A stretch of DNA of 64,000 nucleotides from Gymnopilus junonius (taxonomy: Eukaryota > Basidiomycota > Agaricomycetes > Agaricales > Galerinaceae): the NCBI GenBank assembly GCA_015501075.1, contig JADNYJ010000077.1, positions 62,001 through 126,000 on the forward strand, read 5' to 3'. Of this stretch, positions 49,347 through 61,800 are shown in pieces. The notes beneath the pieces are model-generated. The model worked only from the letters and a program-made list of their open reading frames with translations. It ran no database searches and was not told the origin of the DNA. How positions within the stretch are numbered: the first letter of the stretch is position 1; every line of letters starts with the position of its first letter. The translations under genes were made by a program, and so were the position numbers.

Positions 49347-49521
49347 CTCGAAAAAATGGACTGCTTTCGGCCCCGGCAGATTTCATCAAATCACGGCATG
49401 CTAGATGACCTTCACCTAAATAGACACTGCGTGATTTATTTATTTCTTCCCTCCCTTCTTCGATTTAATTTATTTAATTTAATTTAATATTAGGCGGGCC
49501 CACACCTATAGAAAGTGAGCC

Positions 49522-49529
49522 CGCTCGTG
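49522..49529. repeat. target-site duplication, right copy (CGCTCGTG)
   Basis: Identical to 48720-48727 and directly abutting the right inverted repeat. Confidence 0.8.
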
Positions 49530-49635
49530 CGAGGTTGCGCGATCTGCTCAATTACTTGGTGAATCCCAGAAATGCTCCCACACAAACGCTTGCTTGCAAT
49601 CTCAGTGAGGCTTTTAAGAGTGTCTGTTCGTTGAC

Positions 49636-50548
49636 ATGGACCCTTACAAGAAATCCAATTCTTCCTTTCTCCGCCCATTTCTGTTTACCCTTGCGTTCTT
49701 TGCAACCATTTTCCTCGGGTACAGACTGCTATTCCAAGACACTGCGATTACTGTTAACAAGGTGATTAGAACAGGCTATTGTTGTTTTTTCAACATTCTG
49801 TGGTGGTTACTCATGCTTATTCAATACTTCCTAGGCTGTCGTCGTTTTTAAAGGAACCTCTGTAACTGGGACAGTCACTTTCAAGCAGTCCTCACCTGGA
49901 GCATCAGTAAAAGTATCCGGCAACATCCAAGGACTTTCTTCCAGTGCACTCCATGGCTTCCACGTACAGTATGTTTATGAATTATAATCATTTTTCTCAC
50001 CTTGACTGCCAATTTCCAATATACTTAACTGCGAATTCTCTAGTCAATCAGGGGACCTGAGTGATGGATGCCTCTCGGCAGGACCGCACTTCAACCCCTT
50101 TGCTAAAACGCACGGCGCTCCCACCGCCTCTTCAAGGCATGTAGGCGACTTGGGCAATATAAAGACGGATGAAAGTGGTGTGGCCAACTTCGAACTTTCG
50201 GACGATCTCCTCTCGCTCAATGGGCCTAATTCTATTATCGGGTATGTGTGACTTGGGAAGAGACCTTCGGCACAACTTCTGATTTAACTATTTGTGCAAT
50301 ATCGACCAGGCGAAGTGTCGGGTTCATGTTGTAAGTAAAGCTCGCTGTATATTTCGGAGTTCCAAACACTTACATCAATTCTCGACTAATTAGGGTACAG
50401 ATGACCTTGGACTTGGAGGCGATGAAGAGTCTCTGAAAACGGGAAACGCAGGCGCGAGATCAGCTTGTGGTGTCATTGGTTGGTTTCCTTCTCCCCTGGT
50501 AATTCATGATTTTTGCTTAGTTTGTTTCACCCGCCAGGCATTGCATAA
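49636..50548 (+). CDS. Cu/Zn superoxide dismutase with N-terminal membrane anchor
   Basis: Converts superoxide to O2 and H2O2. Exons 49636-49761, 49835-49968, 50044-50241, 50310-50330, 50394-50478 and 50538-50548. The first exon adds about 42 residues with a hydrophobic segment ([20 protein letters not shown]) after a basic start, as in a type II anchor or uncleaved signal. The SOD domain has [14 protein letters not shown] (copper histidines and the disulfide cysteine), [25 protein letters not shown] (zinc site), [20 protein letters not shown] and SACGVIGIA. In the 21-nt exon 4 one base is missing (a GGG at 50320-50322 should be GGGG); the extra base restores RSVGVH and the family H-x-GTDDLG ligand, giving 191 aa. 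The enzyme should face the ER lumen or cell exterior. Confidence 0.88.
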
Positions 50549-50662
50549 AGTACTTGAGTGTAGCGAGTTAAGATATCGCTACTGAACAAGTCTTGTTATT
50601 CATTTAGCCACACCGTCTTTCTTCCCGATTGATACAGCGTGAACGCTAATAACCTCCGCATT

Positions 50663-52184
50663 ATAAGCACTGTGGGCAGGTGATTGAGCTAATACGACAT
50701 CGGCTTCCAGGCTGGCGCGTACCTGAAATAGTAAGGAGGAGCAATGGCCTGGCAAGTGTATGGGCTTGCACATGTTGTCAGGCCAGTATATCCCGTCCCT
50801 GAGACATCTCCGAATATTTGCACTGGTATACTCGAAACTGCATGAAAAGGACCCACCTGCGCACTGTCCATATTGCGTCTGGTAAGGGCTACTAATAGGA
50901 ACTGACCTGCTTGTGGTCGTCGGCGTGACAGTCGGCGTCGTGGTAGGTGGAACAGTGGTACTAGGTATTGTGGTTGTCGTGGTCGGCGTCGCAGTTGGTG
51001 TGGTGGAAGGTGGACGGCTGACTGTGGTAGGGGTGATTGACGTGCTCGTCAGAGGGTCGCTGGTGGTCTGGCTAGGACCTTGTTTCCATTTCGTCAGACT
51101 TCGCCCTGATGCGCTGGTTGACATTTGGCTCTCCTGAGGCTCCGGGCATTGTATAGAGGTGGTGATGGTCCCGGATTCGATGTAGACTCCACTGACGTAC
51201 CAGTCCTCTGCATTTGGACCGTTGACAATGCGAGAACACCCACATGCCATCCTCAGAGTTGGCGGAGGTCGAAGCAACGGCATTATTAACAACCTTGACG
51301 AGGGGTCTGAACCAGTAGATGCCCAAAGGCCGACCGTCCCAGCCGAGATCTATAGTATTGGTGAAGTCAATCATGGGCATGAAATTCAAGAGACATACAT
51401 TGATGTCGTATGCAAAGTTGTACCAGGTGCCAGGGACGAAAGTCGTGGCCCATTGTTGAACTTCCGTGACCATCCATACTAGTTCGGTTGGTGTGTTTCC
51501 GATACCATATTTGAGCTACTTTGAATGGAACAGGAATGATATGGTTAGTGGATTTCCGAAAAGTAGCTCTGACGTACCTCAGTGAAGTGACTCTCAAAGA
51601 AGAATATTTGATGCTCGAGTGTGGACTACGCGGCAGGTCAGGACAACAGGGAACTTTAATCTAATCAACTAACATGAAGATCGCTCACATCTGGAGGATT
51701 GGTAACCGAGTGCATTAACGAGATGTGGTAATACATTTGGCCAGTCCCGAGGTTGGAAGTTGTCTGGGGAATGAGCTCCGTCCTTTCCATCTGCGAGTTC
51801 CAAGGCGGTAGAGTCAATGGTCACTTTTAGGCCATGATTCTCTGATGTCAAAGCAGGGTTTTAAACGATGGATTAAAGGCCAAATAAAGCGACGTAGGCT
51901 GACTCCCATGGATGTACTGCAAGGAAAAAGTGGGGTAAATGACTGTAGCAAAATAAAGAAAGAGGAAAATATACCCATTGGTAGGTTCCGACCTCACTCG
52001 ACCATGACACTGGAAGTTGAAGAGCATTCCAGCTTGATTTGATGTTGTAGCTCCCGCAGGCAACTTCCTTACGTACATTGATCAAAGGCGGAAACACTGG
52101 TATAAGGATTGAAAGACCCATTCCAGACGGTAGCCGCTCGCGCAGCAATTGTAAACTCAGAAGAACATACTTGAAAGCACGCAT
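50663..52184 (-). CDS. GH131 beta-glucanase with C-terminal CBM1, frame interrupted
   Basis: Secreted glucanase of family GH131 (active on beta-1,3/1,6/1,4-glucans) with a cellulose-binding tail. From 52184: signal peptide MRAFKYVLLSLQLL, then the GH131 blocks TVWNGSFNPYTSVSAF, SWSSEVGTYQW, LKVTIDSTA, ERTELIPQTTSNLGTGQMYY, TFVPGTWYNFAYDIN, TVGLWASTGSDP, LVKVVNNAVASTSANSED and EDWYVSGVYIESGTITTSI. A long Thr/Pro linker follows, then CBM1: QTQYGQCAG joined by an intron to TGYTGLTTCASPYTCQAIAP and a final YYFQCL. Frame breaks lie near 52144, 51790, 51302, 51250, 51232 and 50722. All but one are repaired by adding one base to a homopolymer; the one near 51790 needs two. Either the consensus is poor here or this is a young pseudogene. 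Confidence 0.78.
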
Positions 52185-52466
52185 GACGAACTTTGGTGGA
52201 AGCAGTCGTCATTCATGGGGCTTTTTAATCATCTCTGCGTGTTCCCATTGAGCATTGTCGGTAGACTTACGCTGATGACAGGGAGGTTAAATGTTGGGAG
52301 CGGAGAAATAAGTTCTAGATGGAAGCCAAATGTTGATCACGCGGAGAGGAAGGTGTAAATGAAGATCAAAAGCGCATTAATATACTCTATAATATTCCGG
52401 AGGTATCAAATACACGAACATGAGATATGCAAGCAAACTCCATACTACCGTACAATACAGTGCTCT

Positions 52467-55400
52467 TTAATTTGTTCTCTTGAACATCCATGATAATAAC
52501 CATGACGTCGTGCTCTCAGATTGATTTGCTTCGGCGGCCTCGTCTTCCAGCCTATTAGCCAAGGCCTGTCGTTCTTCTTCCATAACTTCGTGATAGATTG
52601 CTTGGGCAGCAGATACATTCTGGGTTCGGGATCGTTGAGGTGCTAAAGAGATTCGAGAAGCGGAAGTGTTAGCTGCCACAAAATCTGCTTGTGCATGGGC
52701 ATCAGGACGAGCACCCGATGTTTCCGAAGATCGATAACTGGGTTGCCGTGGTCTGCCCAAGGTAGACGGCTTCCGCTGCCGCATAGACATTGGCATGCCA
52801 TTAACATTGCTATCGCCACTGACCTTCCGAAGAAAGACAGATGATTTACGGGGCCGGAGCGTCTGGTCAAGATCCCCTTCCTTCGCTTGAACACGCTTGG
52901 CAATGACAAGGGGCAAGTTAATCTCCTCGGTACCGTCAACTTCCGGCAGTTGTTCAAATGGTATACGGGGAGAAAGAGGTTTAGTGGAAGCTGTATCACA
53001 TTCCACGTTTTCCATGATTTCGTCTGGAGAGCCTGTTTCCCGAGCCCCAGCCAACTTCCTAGTCTACCTGCTGGAACCTCGACTGTGATAGATACCGTTA
53101 AATCTACAGTATCATCGAGGTCAAGAGTACCCAAGGGATTTCGCGGCAACCATAGGACATTATCAATGCCCCTGCTGTAGAACGGATTATCGTATGGGAG
53201 ATCCAATGTGCCTTGATCGTCCCAAGGAGGAGATGGGTGGCGAACAACAGGGAGTGTGGCCTGTGAAGAATCGGGGTCGATGTTTTTGACAATAGGACGA
53301 GTAGCTGTCCTGGTCGCCGGCATATTCCAAGGGTATCCATCTGGCGTAACTTTGATTGCATTGGAGGTGACCTCTTGAGGCGGCTGTTGCGTCAGTGCTT
53401 TGCCAGCATCTAGAGGTTGCTTCGTAGTGGGATTTGCCTCGGTCAGATCATGATTTTTGTGTGGACCAAAAGGATTGGGCCTTCGGTGCTGTGGCCGGTG
53501 CGCTTGAGGGTTCATGATCGAATAAGAGAAATTTACCCAAGCAGGCAGCCTCCATGTAAGTCTTCCTATATTTCGATTGGCTTCACTATGATTGTCGCGT
53601 ATCATATTTTGTGTCGGGCCGCTGATAAGTCCTTCAGCTTCTGGGTCTTGATTGTCTGAAGGCCTCATGGAGCAACCATTGCATACAATTTCGCCCTCTC
53701 GAACGTCATCCATTTCGTACTGTGCGCGTAACATCCTGGTCATCCTAAAGCAATTTATTAGTACGAATACGAAGTGAATTTTTGAAAGCGACGTACAGTA
53801 ATTTGGCGATGGCGGTGAACACAATCAAGAATGCGGAAAGACCGACATTGACAGTCTTTTTAAGAACGACCATGTACGCCAGGAAAACAGCCTGCACAGT
53901 AGTCATCAGTACTGACCTTCATACAGATTGCGGAATTTTATACCTGGGACAAGATCAAGCCTTAACAAAGGTTTTCTTTAGTATGAAGATGTCAGTAGCC
54001 TGTTATGAAGTCTCACCATCCAGACTGTATCGAGCTATCCGAATTAGAAGGACCTTTCCATCTGCTTCATAATTCTTGGCGTAGACATGAATAAGCTAAA
54101 TCAACAAGTTTCAGTAATGCGTAGGAGACAAGAAGGGAGAGGGAAAATCCTACTTGGTTTTTGACAACGCCTGAAAAGGGAAAGGATGTTATTACGAGAC
54201 CACAAAAACGGCGCATTTACATACCTGATTCGATGAAGAAATACAGTACGCCGATAGGCAATACTAAGGGATTGAGAACTGCAAACAGCAACAAAACATG
54301 TATAACAAGGGTATGATTGGGTAACCAGTCTTGTACAGATGATGTTAATTGGATGTGTAGTAGGCGAAAAGCAAGGGCTTACAATAAAAATTGAACGTCC
54401 GCGGGCGTATGCCAACCGATCGCTTACGCCTAGTACAAGCTTTAGCAACTAATGTAATCTAGAATTTTTGCACGTACGGCGTCGTCTGTCGCGAAGTTTT
54501 GGGGTATAAAATTAGGGGTAACTGGGAGTGACTTGAGTGAGCTGCTTCGATTAATGTGGGTACCACATACACCAACTAGACCGTACTCAAGTTAGCACCG
54601 TGATATTGCTATGGATAGGAACGTAAGACACCTACAAAGAGACAGTTCAAATCCTCCGTGCATAGCGGTCGTGAAGATGACTGAAAAGCGGTCAGCTTAA
54701 GTTGATCTCAAACAAAAGGGCAACACTTACGCCAGCCCACATAAAACGGACCAGCTGTCGGAAAACTGGATGCAATGGTGGTTATTAAGTTAGGACCGGA
54801 CGTAGACCGAAAAATATTCAAGAATGATTGTAGAGCAGCAGTTCCAACGCAAAAGAAAACAAGAACATTGACAATGAGAAATTTGTAATATCGTGTCATG
54901 ATAAGGTCGTGAAGTGATGATAAGGTCGTTATCGTGTGCGCCTTCTTGGCAATGAGAAGAAGAATAAGTGGAATGAGAAGAGCAAGTAATGCGACGAGAA
55001 GCGTGGGTATAAATGACTGAATTACTTCGCTTTGCCAGGCGTGCCGTTCAAGGTATCGTTGCTGCAACAGCATGAACAAAGGCACGTTTGAATGGTAGAT
55101 AAAATCAACTTACCAGGCTCGGCCAGAACAAACTAATATTCTGGATAGAGACCAATCCAACAAGGAAAGATACTGGGAAAAGCCAAAACAGGGTAAAACC
55201 CCTAACCACCGACTTACCATACTGGAGATTGCGGTTACAAATTCAAAAACCTACCAGACACCAATATTGACTACCCAGTCCTTGACGAACTAGATCGAAG
55301 AAGGTGATCAGCTACAGTTTAATTAATCCATATATTGCACTTGCCTCTCCGCGATAAGATGATTTCATAACACGTATCCAGTCAATGTCTTGATAAGCAG

Positions 55401-57503
55401 GAGCCATCGTCACCAAACAAGCCAAGGGGTTATTAGGATGTACTGCAAGGTACTTGCACGCTCTTCTTGCGTCAGCAGGGTCTGCAAAAGTAACAAAGGC
55501 AGTAGAAACGGGATCATAGTCAGCGACAGCCTTTGCACGATTCTCGGTAATAAGCGACGCGAGTAGATTCAGCTTCGCAGTGTAGTAGTCAATAGAGGGG
55601 ACTACTTTCCCTCTAAAAAGATGGCTGAGATTAACGAGAGGTTGGTAGGCGTCAAGGCTGGTCCGGGGTAACGACAGCAATGCGTCCCATATTGTCATTT
55701 CCTCTGTTAAGGCCAGGGGATTTCTAAATGAGGATAAGGGGGGATAATTGACAGGCGTATCCGAGTTCTCAGAGTCATCCGAAACTTCGCCTCCTTGTGT
55801 GCGTGCTCGATCTTTCTTGAAGACATGTCGAGACATCCTTGAGACCGCCTTCTTTGATCGAGTCGACAGAGGCCGCTGAGCATCAAACTCTTCCACAAAA
55901 GGTCCAAGTACTTCAATGAGATATTCCATCCTCTCTTCCTCGTCGTCCAAATGCACCCTCCTCCTGTGGATAGCCACGCTCGGCATCCACAGCGTCAGAC
56001 CTTCGTTTCTTGGCAATTTCCTGGGCTCTTGAAATAGATTCGGTGAGAGGTTTGTTTGCAGCTTTCCGTTCCATGGCAGTCTTCACTGCCAACAGCGCTT
56101 TGTTTGCCAACTTGATATGGGCAGTTTCCAAGTGGACCAGGATCTCTTCACGGCGTTCAAGTAGAGAGGCAAGTTCTGTCATCTTGCGCGCAATAACAAC
56201 TCGATCAATAATCGGTCTGTTAAGGACTGTTTTTGGATGAGGTTTTTGGGTTCTCTTCACTCTGATTCTGAGCGTCTTCTGTACTCCTATCTCTTTCATG
56301 TCGATGAAGTAGAGGATTGACAGGAATGTGGGCGGGAAGCCGCTTCGCACGATTGAATAAGAAAGCGAATGTTTTATTGAAAAAACCGGGTTGAGTAGAT
56401 GAAGTCAGACCCATTGAGGGTATTTCGACTTTGCGGGACATGTAGTATTCGAAATATTCCTGGAGGTCTTTTTCATTTCTCAAGGACTGGGGAACGTTGG
56501 AAACCATGACGGTTCGAAGCCGAAGGCCTCTAGTTGGGTGGTCTCGTTCGCGGGAAGGCACGTCTCTGAAAGCATACTGGGGATGGGGATGTTGAAAGTA
56601 GGCTGCGTCCTCCTCTTCGCGACCTTCAGCTATTGCAGCAGCTCGTTTCGCAGCGTCTTCAAGACTGGCTGCACGCAGCTTGAAGGCTCCGTTGATAATC
56701 CAAAATAATGTGGCCATCCATGACAGGGTGATCCAAAAGAGTAGACATACATGAATCCAAAGTAACGACAACCCCTTGTTTGTCACGACCAAGGAAGAAA
56801 TCGAGGCTCGAGTCATTGATTTCGGCGAAATGGTATTTTCAGAGAATTCAAGATGGATAGGAAATAAAATCGGAAAGGTTGTCAGGAGCTGTGCCAAGGA
56901 AAACCAGACTATAGCGTCGCAATTTAACGTTGAAATCCTTCATGACCACATTATATTACTTGACTTACAGCATCCTCTTAGAAATCGAATGTAAACTGTG
57001 GCATCAAGGCCTCGCAGTTGCCTCAATCTATCTTCCGGAAACTCCAAAGCTTGCTTGACCCAGGACAATGGCCAACCAGCAGGTGATGGAGGAGAAGCGA
57101 ACCTAGACAGACATAGCTCGAGGACTGACAATACCGTGTACAACCGACTACTCACCTGGCCCATGATCTGCCCTGGTATAGGCTAGTGGCGTCATGACTT
57201 CAACAGTGATAAGGCGTTATACGAGGAACAAACTCACTAGCCAAACTCCCATGATTCCCTACTCCCCAAACCTGGGGGGAATCAATCCTAGCTTTACCCC
57301 TCCTCCGTCGCTTGAAAACCTCCTGAGCAGTAACACATAGCACGGTGATTCCGAGGCCAATAACAGACTGATTTATGAGACCACTATAAGCCAGAAAACG
57401 AATCGCTGTCAGCTTCCGCAGACAGTGCAGTGACGATACACAGAACAGCCAGAAGACTCTACCTGTAATTCTTGGAGAACGGTCGCGTTTGTATATCACC
57501 CAT
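52467..57503 (-). CDS. CSC1/OSCA-type calcium-permeable mechano/osmosensitive channel (DUF221)
   Basis: Multi-pass plasma-membrane cation channel of the Csc1/RSN1 (TMEM63/OSCA) family. Start MGDIQTRPFSKNY at 57503, joined by an intron to the first helix SGLINQSVIGLGITVLCV. Then WPLSWVKQALEFPEDRLRQL and LDATVYIRFLRG, family hallmarks. Next come N-terminal helices, the cytosolic RNA-recognition-like domain (RTVMVSNVPQSLRNEKDLQE; AFVTFADPADARRACKYL) and the 7TM channel region about 55.3-54.1 kb (SFIPTLLVALLALLIPLILL; NVLVFFCVGTAALQSFLNI; SSFPTAGPFYVGW). A long acidic/basic cytosolic C-terminus ends WLLSWMFKRTN at 52467. The frame breaks near 53056 (AA should be AAA) between the two parts of the tail. 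About 1,000 aa. Internal exon borders in the 7TM part were not all resolved. Confidence 0.88.
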
Positions 57504-57806
57504 TCGTTGTCCTAGGAATGAACAGGCCGAAGAAGGGTTAGGAAGGGGCTGGCATGAAGGAGAGAAGCGAGATGGTGCGAAATAGTTTGATCTCCAAGAA
57601 TAGACTGGGTGCAAGACTGCAAGTAGCCCTCCACGTGATGGCATCGGTGTCAATAACCTGACCATGAATGTCGTCGCTAACATTCACTCCTTCTATTATG
57701 TTACCTCAATTGGGGATAAAGCCACCTGCCAGGGCTTGGAGTATGTAGTCAAGGAATGTTAATCACTATGTATGTTAAGCCGAATATTTCAAAAGTATAG
57801 AATAAT
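57504..57806. other. spacer between CSC1 and NDUFS4 genes
   Basis: 303 bp; CSC1 promoter and NDUFS4 3' region. No gene seen. Confidence 0.5.
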
Positions 57807-58536
57807 CTATTTGGTCCTCGCGATTCTGAGTTTGTGAGGTTTGTATACGTAGTTCTCTGCGTAGTTCTTTGGAGGGATCCTCTTGGGTTCAGATTGTTGC
57901 CTGAATGATGTCCGTGAGCACACAAATTCCTAAGAAACATTCCAATATCGTACACATAGTAATCCCATCCTGCGGTGGTCATAAGCAAAAATTCATTCCA
58001 TGAAAGAGCAAGAAGTTTATTTACCTTGTTTCTCCGCAAAGTGAATGGCATCTTCCTTGCTTCGGAAAGAGATGCGTGTTCCCTGCATGTAGTCCGCCCT
58101 GCATTCAAGAATTATTGGCTGACGGAGCATAAAACGTACACAAGTGTACTAACGAGCTGGCATATCCCATAAGAGGGTTCTCCCAACGACCGGCTCCTGG
58201 CAGGGTGTCCCAGTCAATACGCCAACGTTCCGACTTGCCCGCGCCAGATTGCATTGTATTACGAGTGGGTTGGTAGATACGAACGGAACGATAGCGAAGT
58301 TCCTCTAGAATATCATCAGTGTGACGAATCAAGTGAGTAAATCAAAGAAACACACTCGGAGCACCGCTGATCACATCTGCTTCAGTAACTTCACGAACAG
58401 GTGGGACAGTGATTTCAGCCCTTTCGGTCTTCTTCTCAACAGAGGATGATTCCGACGAAAGGTTACGGGTGAATCTGGGGATAGCCTGGGCACCAGACCG
58501 CCTCAATAATGTGCGGAGGCTCTGAAGAGTGACATG
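57807..58536 (-). CDS. NDUFS4: NADH:ubiquinone oxidoreductase subunit NDUFS4 (complex I)
   Basis: 18-kDa accessory subunit of complex I in the mitochondrial matrix arm. Start MSLFRAS at 58536 leads into a targeting peptide; the frame breaks at the GG at 58515-58516 and one extra base joins RTLLRRSGAQAIPRFTRNLS. Core blocks: ELRYRSVRIYQPTRNTMQSG, ERWRIDWDTLPGAGRWENPL, MGYASS, then across introns ADYMQGTRISFRSKEDAIHF, AEKQGWDYY, and the C-terminus IPPKNYAENYVYKPHKLRIA, stop at 57807. Introns have GT..AG borders. The gene is single in this window and complex I needs it, so the break is probably an error. Divergent from Rictor (296 bp between starts). Confidence 0.92.
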
Positions 58537-58832
58537 TTGTTGTAAAGCAGGTAGAGTTCACGAAAACCCGGACAGTAAGCGTTCAGCAAATCGGCTTTGT
58601 ATTTGTCTGTGCTTGCCAATGCCATTTGATGCTCGACGGGCCGAATAGCAGTTCGCACGGATTTACCATTCCTGGCGGCGACACCGTCATCATCGATGTT
58701 CCCGACATACTTCACTGCTATTCGAAGATCCCGACTGCTTGCCTGACGAGTGCTCTATATCATACAGGCAGTCTTGACGCTGGCCTTCAAATTGACCTGG
58801 CCTGGCTTGTTTCACAATACGCATCATCAGCA
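58537..58832. promoter_or_regulatory. shared divergent promoter region NDUFS4/Rictor
   Basis: 296 bp between the two start codons. An open plus-strand frame reaches back through it to 58626 in phase with Rictor, but the peptide has no family character, so the start at 58833 is preferred. Confidence 0.5.
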
Positions 58833-61800
58833 ATGCCTGCGCACTTGACCGTGCCTTCCGCTTCAAGCTCTAATATGCTTGGGACTTCAGCAACTTCGAC
58901 GCTCGTCAACACCCTCAACGGTGATGACAGTTTTTCTTTTTCGGAACTCGACGGGAAGGAACCTTCGGAGCAGGTCCGTGCATATGTTCATTGTTTTCTG
59001 CTGCTACTATAATACGCGCCTTCAGCTTGATATATTGAACAACCAGCTCGCTGTCGAGAATCGAATAAAGGAAGGAGCGGAGAACCTCTTGAACATGACA
59101 CTCACGGTCAGTGTGTTTGAACATTCTCCTTTTTTATTCCTGATAGTCTTTTCAGGAATCTCAACGCATCCAGGTCGAATCCGAGTTGGATACAGCAAAA
59201 AACAAGATAAGTGTCATAACAAAGCGCATCCAAGATATGCGTGAGTTGTTGCGTCCAGCTGTGTGATCTGTCGTCTAATCTAATTTGCAGAGGCTGCACG
59301 TACCAAACCAAAGTCTGGCACGGCAGGAACCGTCGCAGGCAACAAGAAAGGCAAAGTAGTAAATGGTTCGGTCACCAGCATAAATGATAAAGGTGCGTGT
59401 GTTCAGCGCCTGAACGTTTGTTCCATGTCTTATGTATTCATACCTTATTCAGGTGGCGAAGACTTCAGAACTGCGCTCCAGAACGCTACCAATTGCATCA
59501 AGGATCTGGAATCCATCGCCCGTTCGGAGGCCTCACAGTCCACACCTTCACACACCGGCCACTCACCAAAGTCAAACATGCAGATAGCCGCTGCCTTTGA
59601 TCTCAATTCTCAAAGGATTGAGGTGATGGCGAAGCTGATAGATATTCTCCGGCGCAACGTGCGCGTACAGTATGAGCTCAACTTCGGTGACGTTCTTCAC
59701 GCGTGAGATTGAATTCGTATTAAGTCTGATGAATGCTAACAAAATCCAGAGTTCTGCCTTGCTTTGGAGACAAATGTTCCAAACAATGTCGTGCTGCTGC
59801 ATACAGAGTGATTCGGCACTCCTTGGTCGAGGCTACAGTCAGTCAATTGGGTGAAGCGCTGGATTGGTATATCTTGAAGTATATATTCTTTTATTTATTC
59901 TGTCGGGTTCTAAAACTTGGTTTCAGATCTCTTTTGCGGGATAACAAACACGCTGTGGAGAAGGAGCAAGCTATTAAACTTATTCGCAAAATTGTCGAGA
60001 TTGGTACAGTACGACCTGATTCAGAGGCGCAGAGTGGTTCTAGCACTATTCCATTGTCGGAAACTGTAATGCGTGCTATTATCGCTGTTGCTGAGCATGT
60101 AGAGGATCCATTCCGATTGATTTGTGTTCAGACACTTTCTGAGATTCGTGAGTCCCGCACCACAAATTTTGCTTCTGTCCGGTCTAACTTTCTTCCTAGT
60201 AATCATCGACATTGACCTGGCCGTAAGAACAGGCGTCATCCGTTTCTTGCTTCACGTTCTAGGAGAAGGTCCTGTTGAATTGGCTCCCATCCTTGCTACG
60301 GTATTTCTACACCTAGTCGATTGCCCTCGCACTCGAGCCTACATCCAAGTAGGCACAGACTTAGAGGCGAGTCCCACTGGTTGAGGTAGTTTCATTGTGC
60401 ATCTAATCATCCGATCTTTGTAGATGGCGCTCTCGGCGATAACAGATGCTTACGGAAAGGGGCCTGATCATGCTGACCGCATGCGAGGATGCGCCAAGGT
60501 TGTGCAATTAATGTTACGGACATGGAGTGGTATGCTATCTCAACCCTCACGAATAGACATCTGGCTCATCAATTACAGGATTAATGTTCTTTTGTTTAAA
60601 CGATATGCGAGCCATCCGATCACTTATTATCACCCTCACTATCCCTTCGCTCGATACCCGGGTATGTTATACTCTTCCCCCTGATAAATTGAAAAGCTAA
60701 TAAACTGTTATAGGAAATCATCTTGGATATGTTCTTTGATTTATTAAATATTAAAACACCTGCGTGGTATCAGACCTTCATCGACGGGAGGCGGTTAACT
60801 AGTAAGTGTTTAATTCTTGCCTTTAACCGTCGTTAAGTCCATATTCGACATTCAAAGTGTACCGAAAATCCCGTGACGCATATGAACTACACACCGTCCA
60901 GGATTCTAACGAAAAACCACCACATACACTCAAACTAACGGATCAATATCTAGCTCTATTAGTTGCTATACTCACTAATGCCGGTCTGTGTGAGGTAGGC
61001 AGCTCTGATTAATTGCTTTTTCGACGTGTAATTTATATATTACAGGCCCTCACTGCTATGCTAGAAGAATCAACGACAGGAACAAATCTATCCCGAAAAG
61101 CGACATTGCTAATGGCAGAAGTTCTAGCAATGGCAAACCGTGTCCTTCCTTTATCAATGGCTGCCAAAATCCAGGTATATTCAGCTCACTTCGCGGTTGA
61201 TAAAATGTTGATTGTCGAACTACCAAGGCGATACCCGAGGTCTTCTATATGGCAACAGACTATAAACGCGGAGAAAGCAGGATAGTTGGCACATCTGCTC
61301 TATCAGCAATAGACAGTTTCAATCGGAATAGAGCTCGACTAGAACCAAATGTACCGGCGAAGGGCTTCCGCCAAAGGTGTGTCCTGTCATCATTATACGC
61401 AACTAAGACCGAACTTCAAAATTCAGGGCAAATTCCGTAGAGGATGCAGTCCGCCGCGGTCAGAGACAGGTTGAGCAGGTTAAGCTGAAGATGAGCATGC
61501 AAATGGACGATAAGACATTCCAATCTTGCTTGTTGGAAACCCAAGTGATGGCCACCAAAGATCATGCGAAATGGAATTTTGAGATGCTGCAGGAACTCAT
61601 TGAAGGGCCTCTTTTAAATCCAAAGCGAATGGAAGAAGCAATTAAGGTGTCGAGGTTCATCCGACGATTAATGTCGTTCTTCCATCCCTTCAATCACAGG
61701 TTTTCAGACATCAGGAGAACAAGGGTGGGTTTGAAATTTTTTTGCCAAGGTATCCAGCACCTCTGACCCATTTCTCCTTTCAAAAGGCGAATACCCGCTG

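Larger units (their letters stand above)
48728..49521. mobile_element. 794-bp hAT-like element with 25-bp perfect TIRs and 8-bp TSD
   Basis: Terminal inverted repeats 48728-48752 and 49497-49521 are identical over 25 bp (left one begins GGCTCACTTTCTATAGGTGT). They are flanked by the perfect 8-bp direct repeat CGCTCGTG. An 8-bp duplication fits the hAT (or P) superfamily of DNA transposons. No transposase frame is present, so it is non-autonomous. The interior has three GC hairpins and an A/T-rich segment near the right end (49463-49492). Apparent exons of the neighbouring minus-strand gene lie inside it. The exactness of TIR and TSD argues for recent insertion. Confidence 0.82.
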
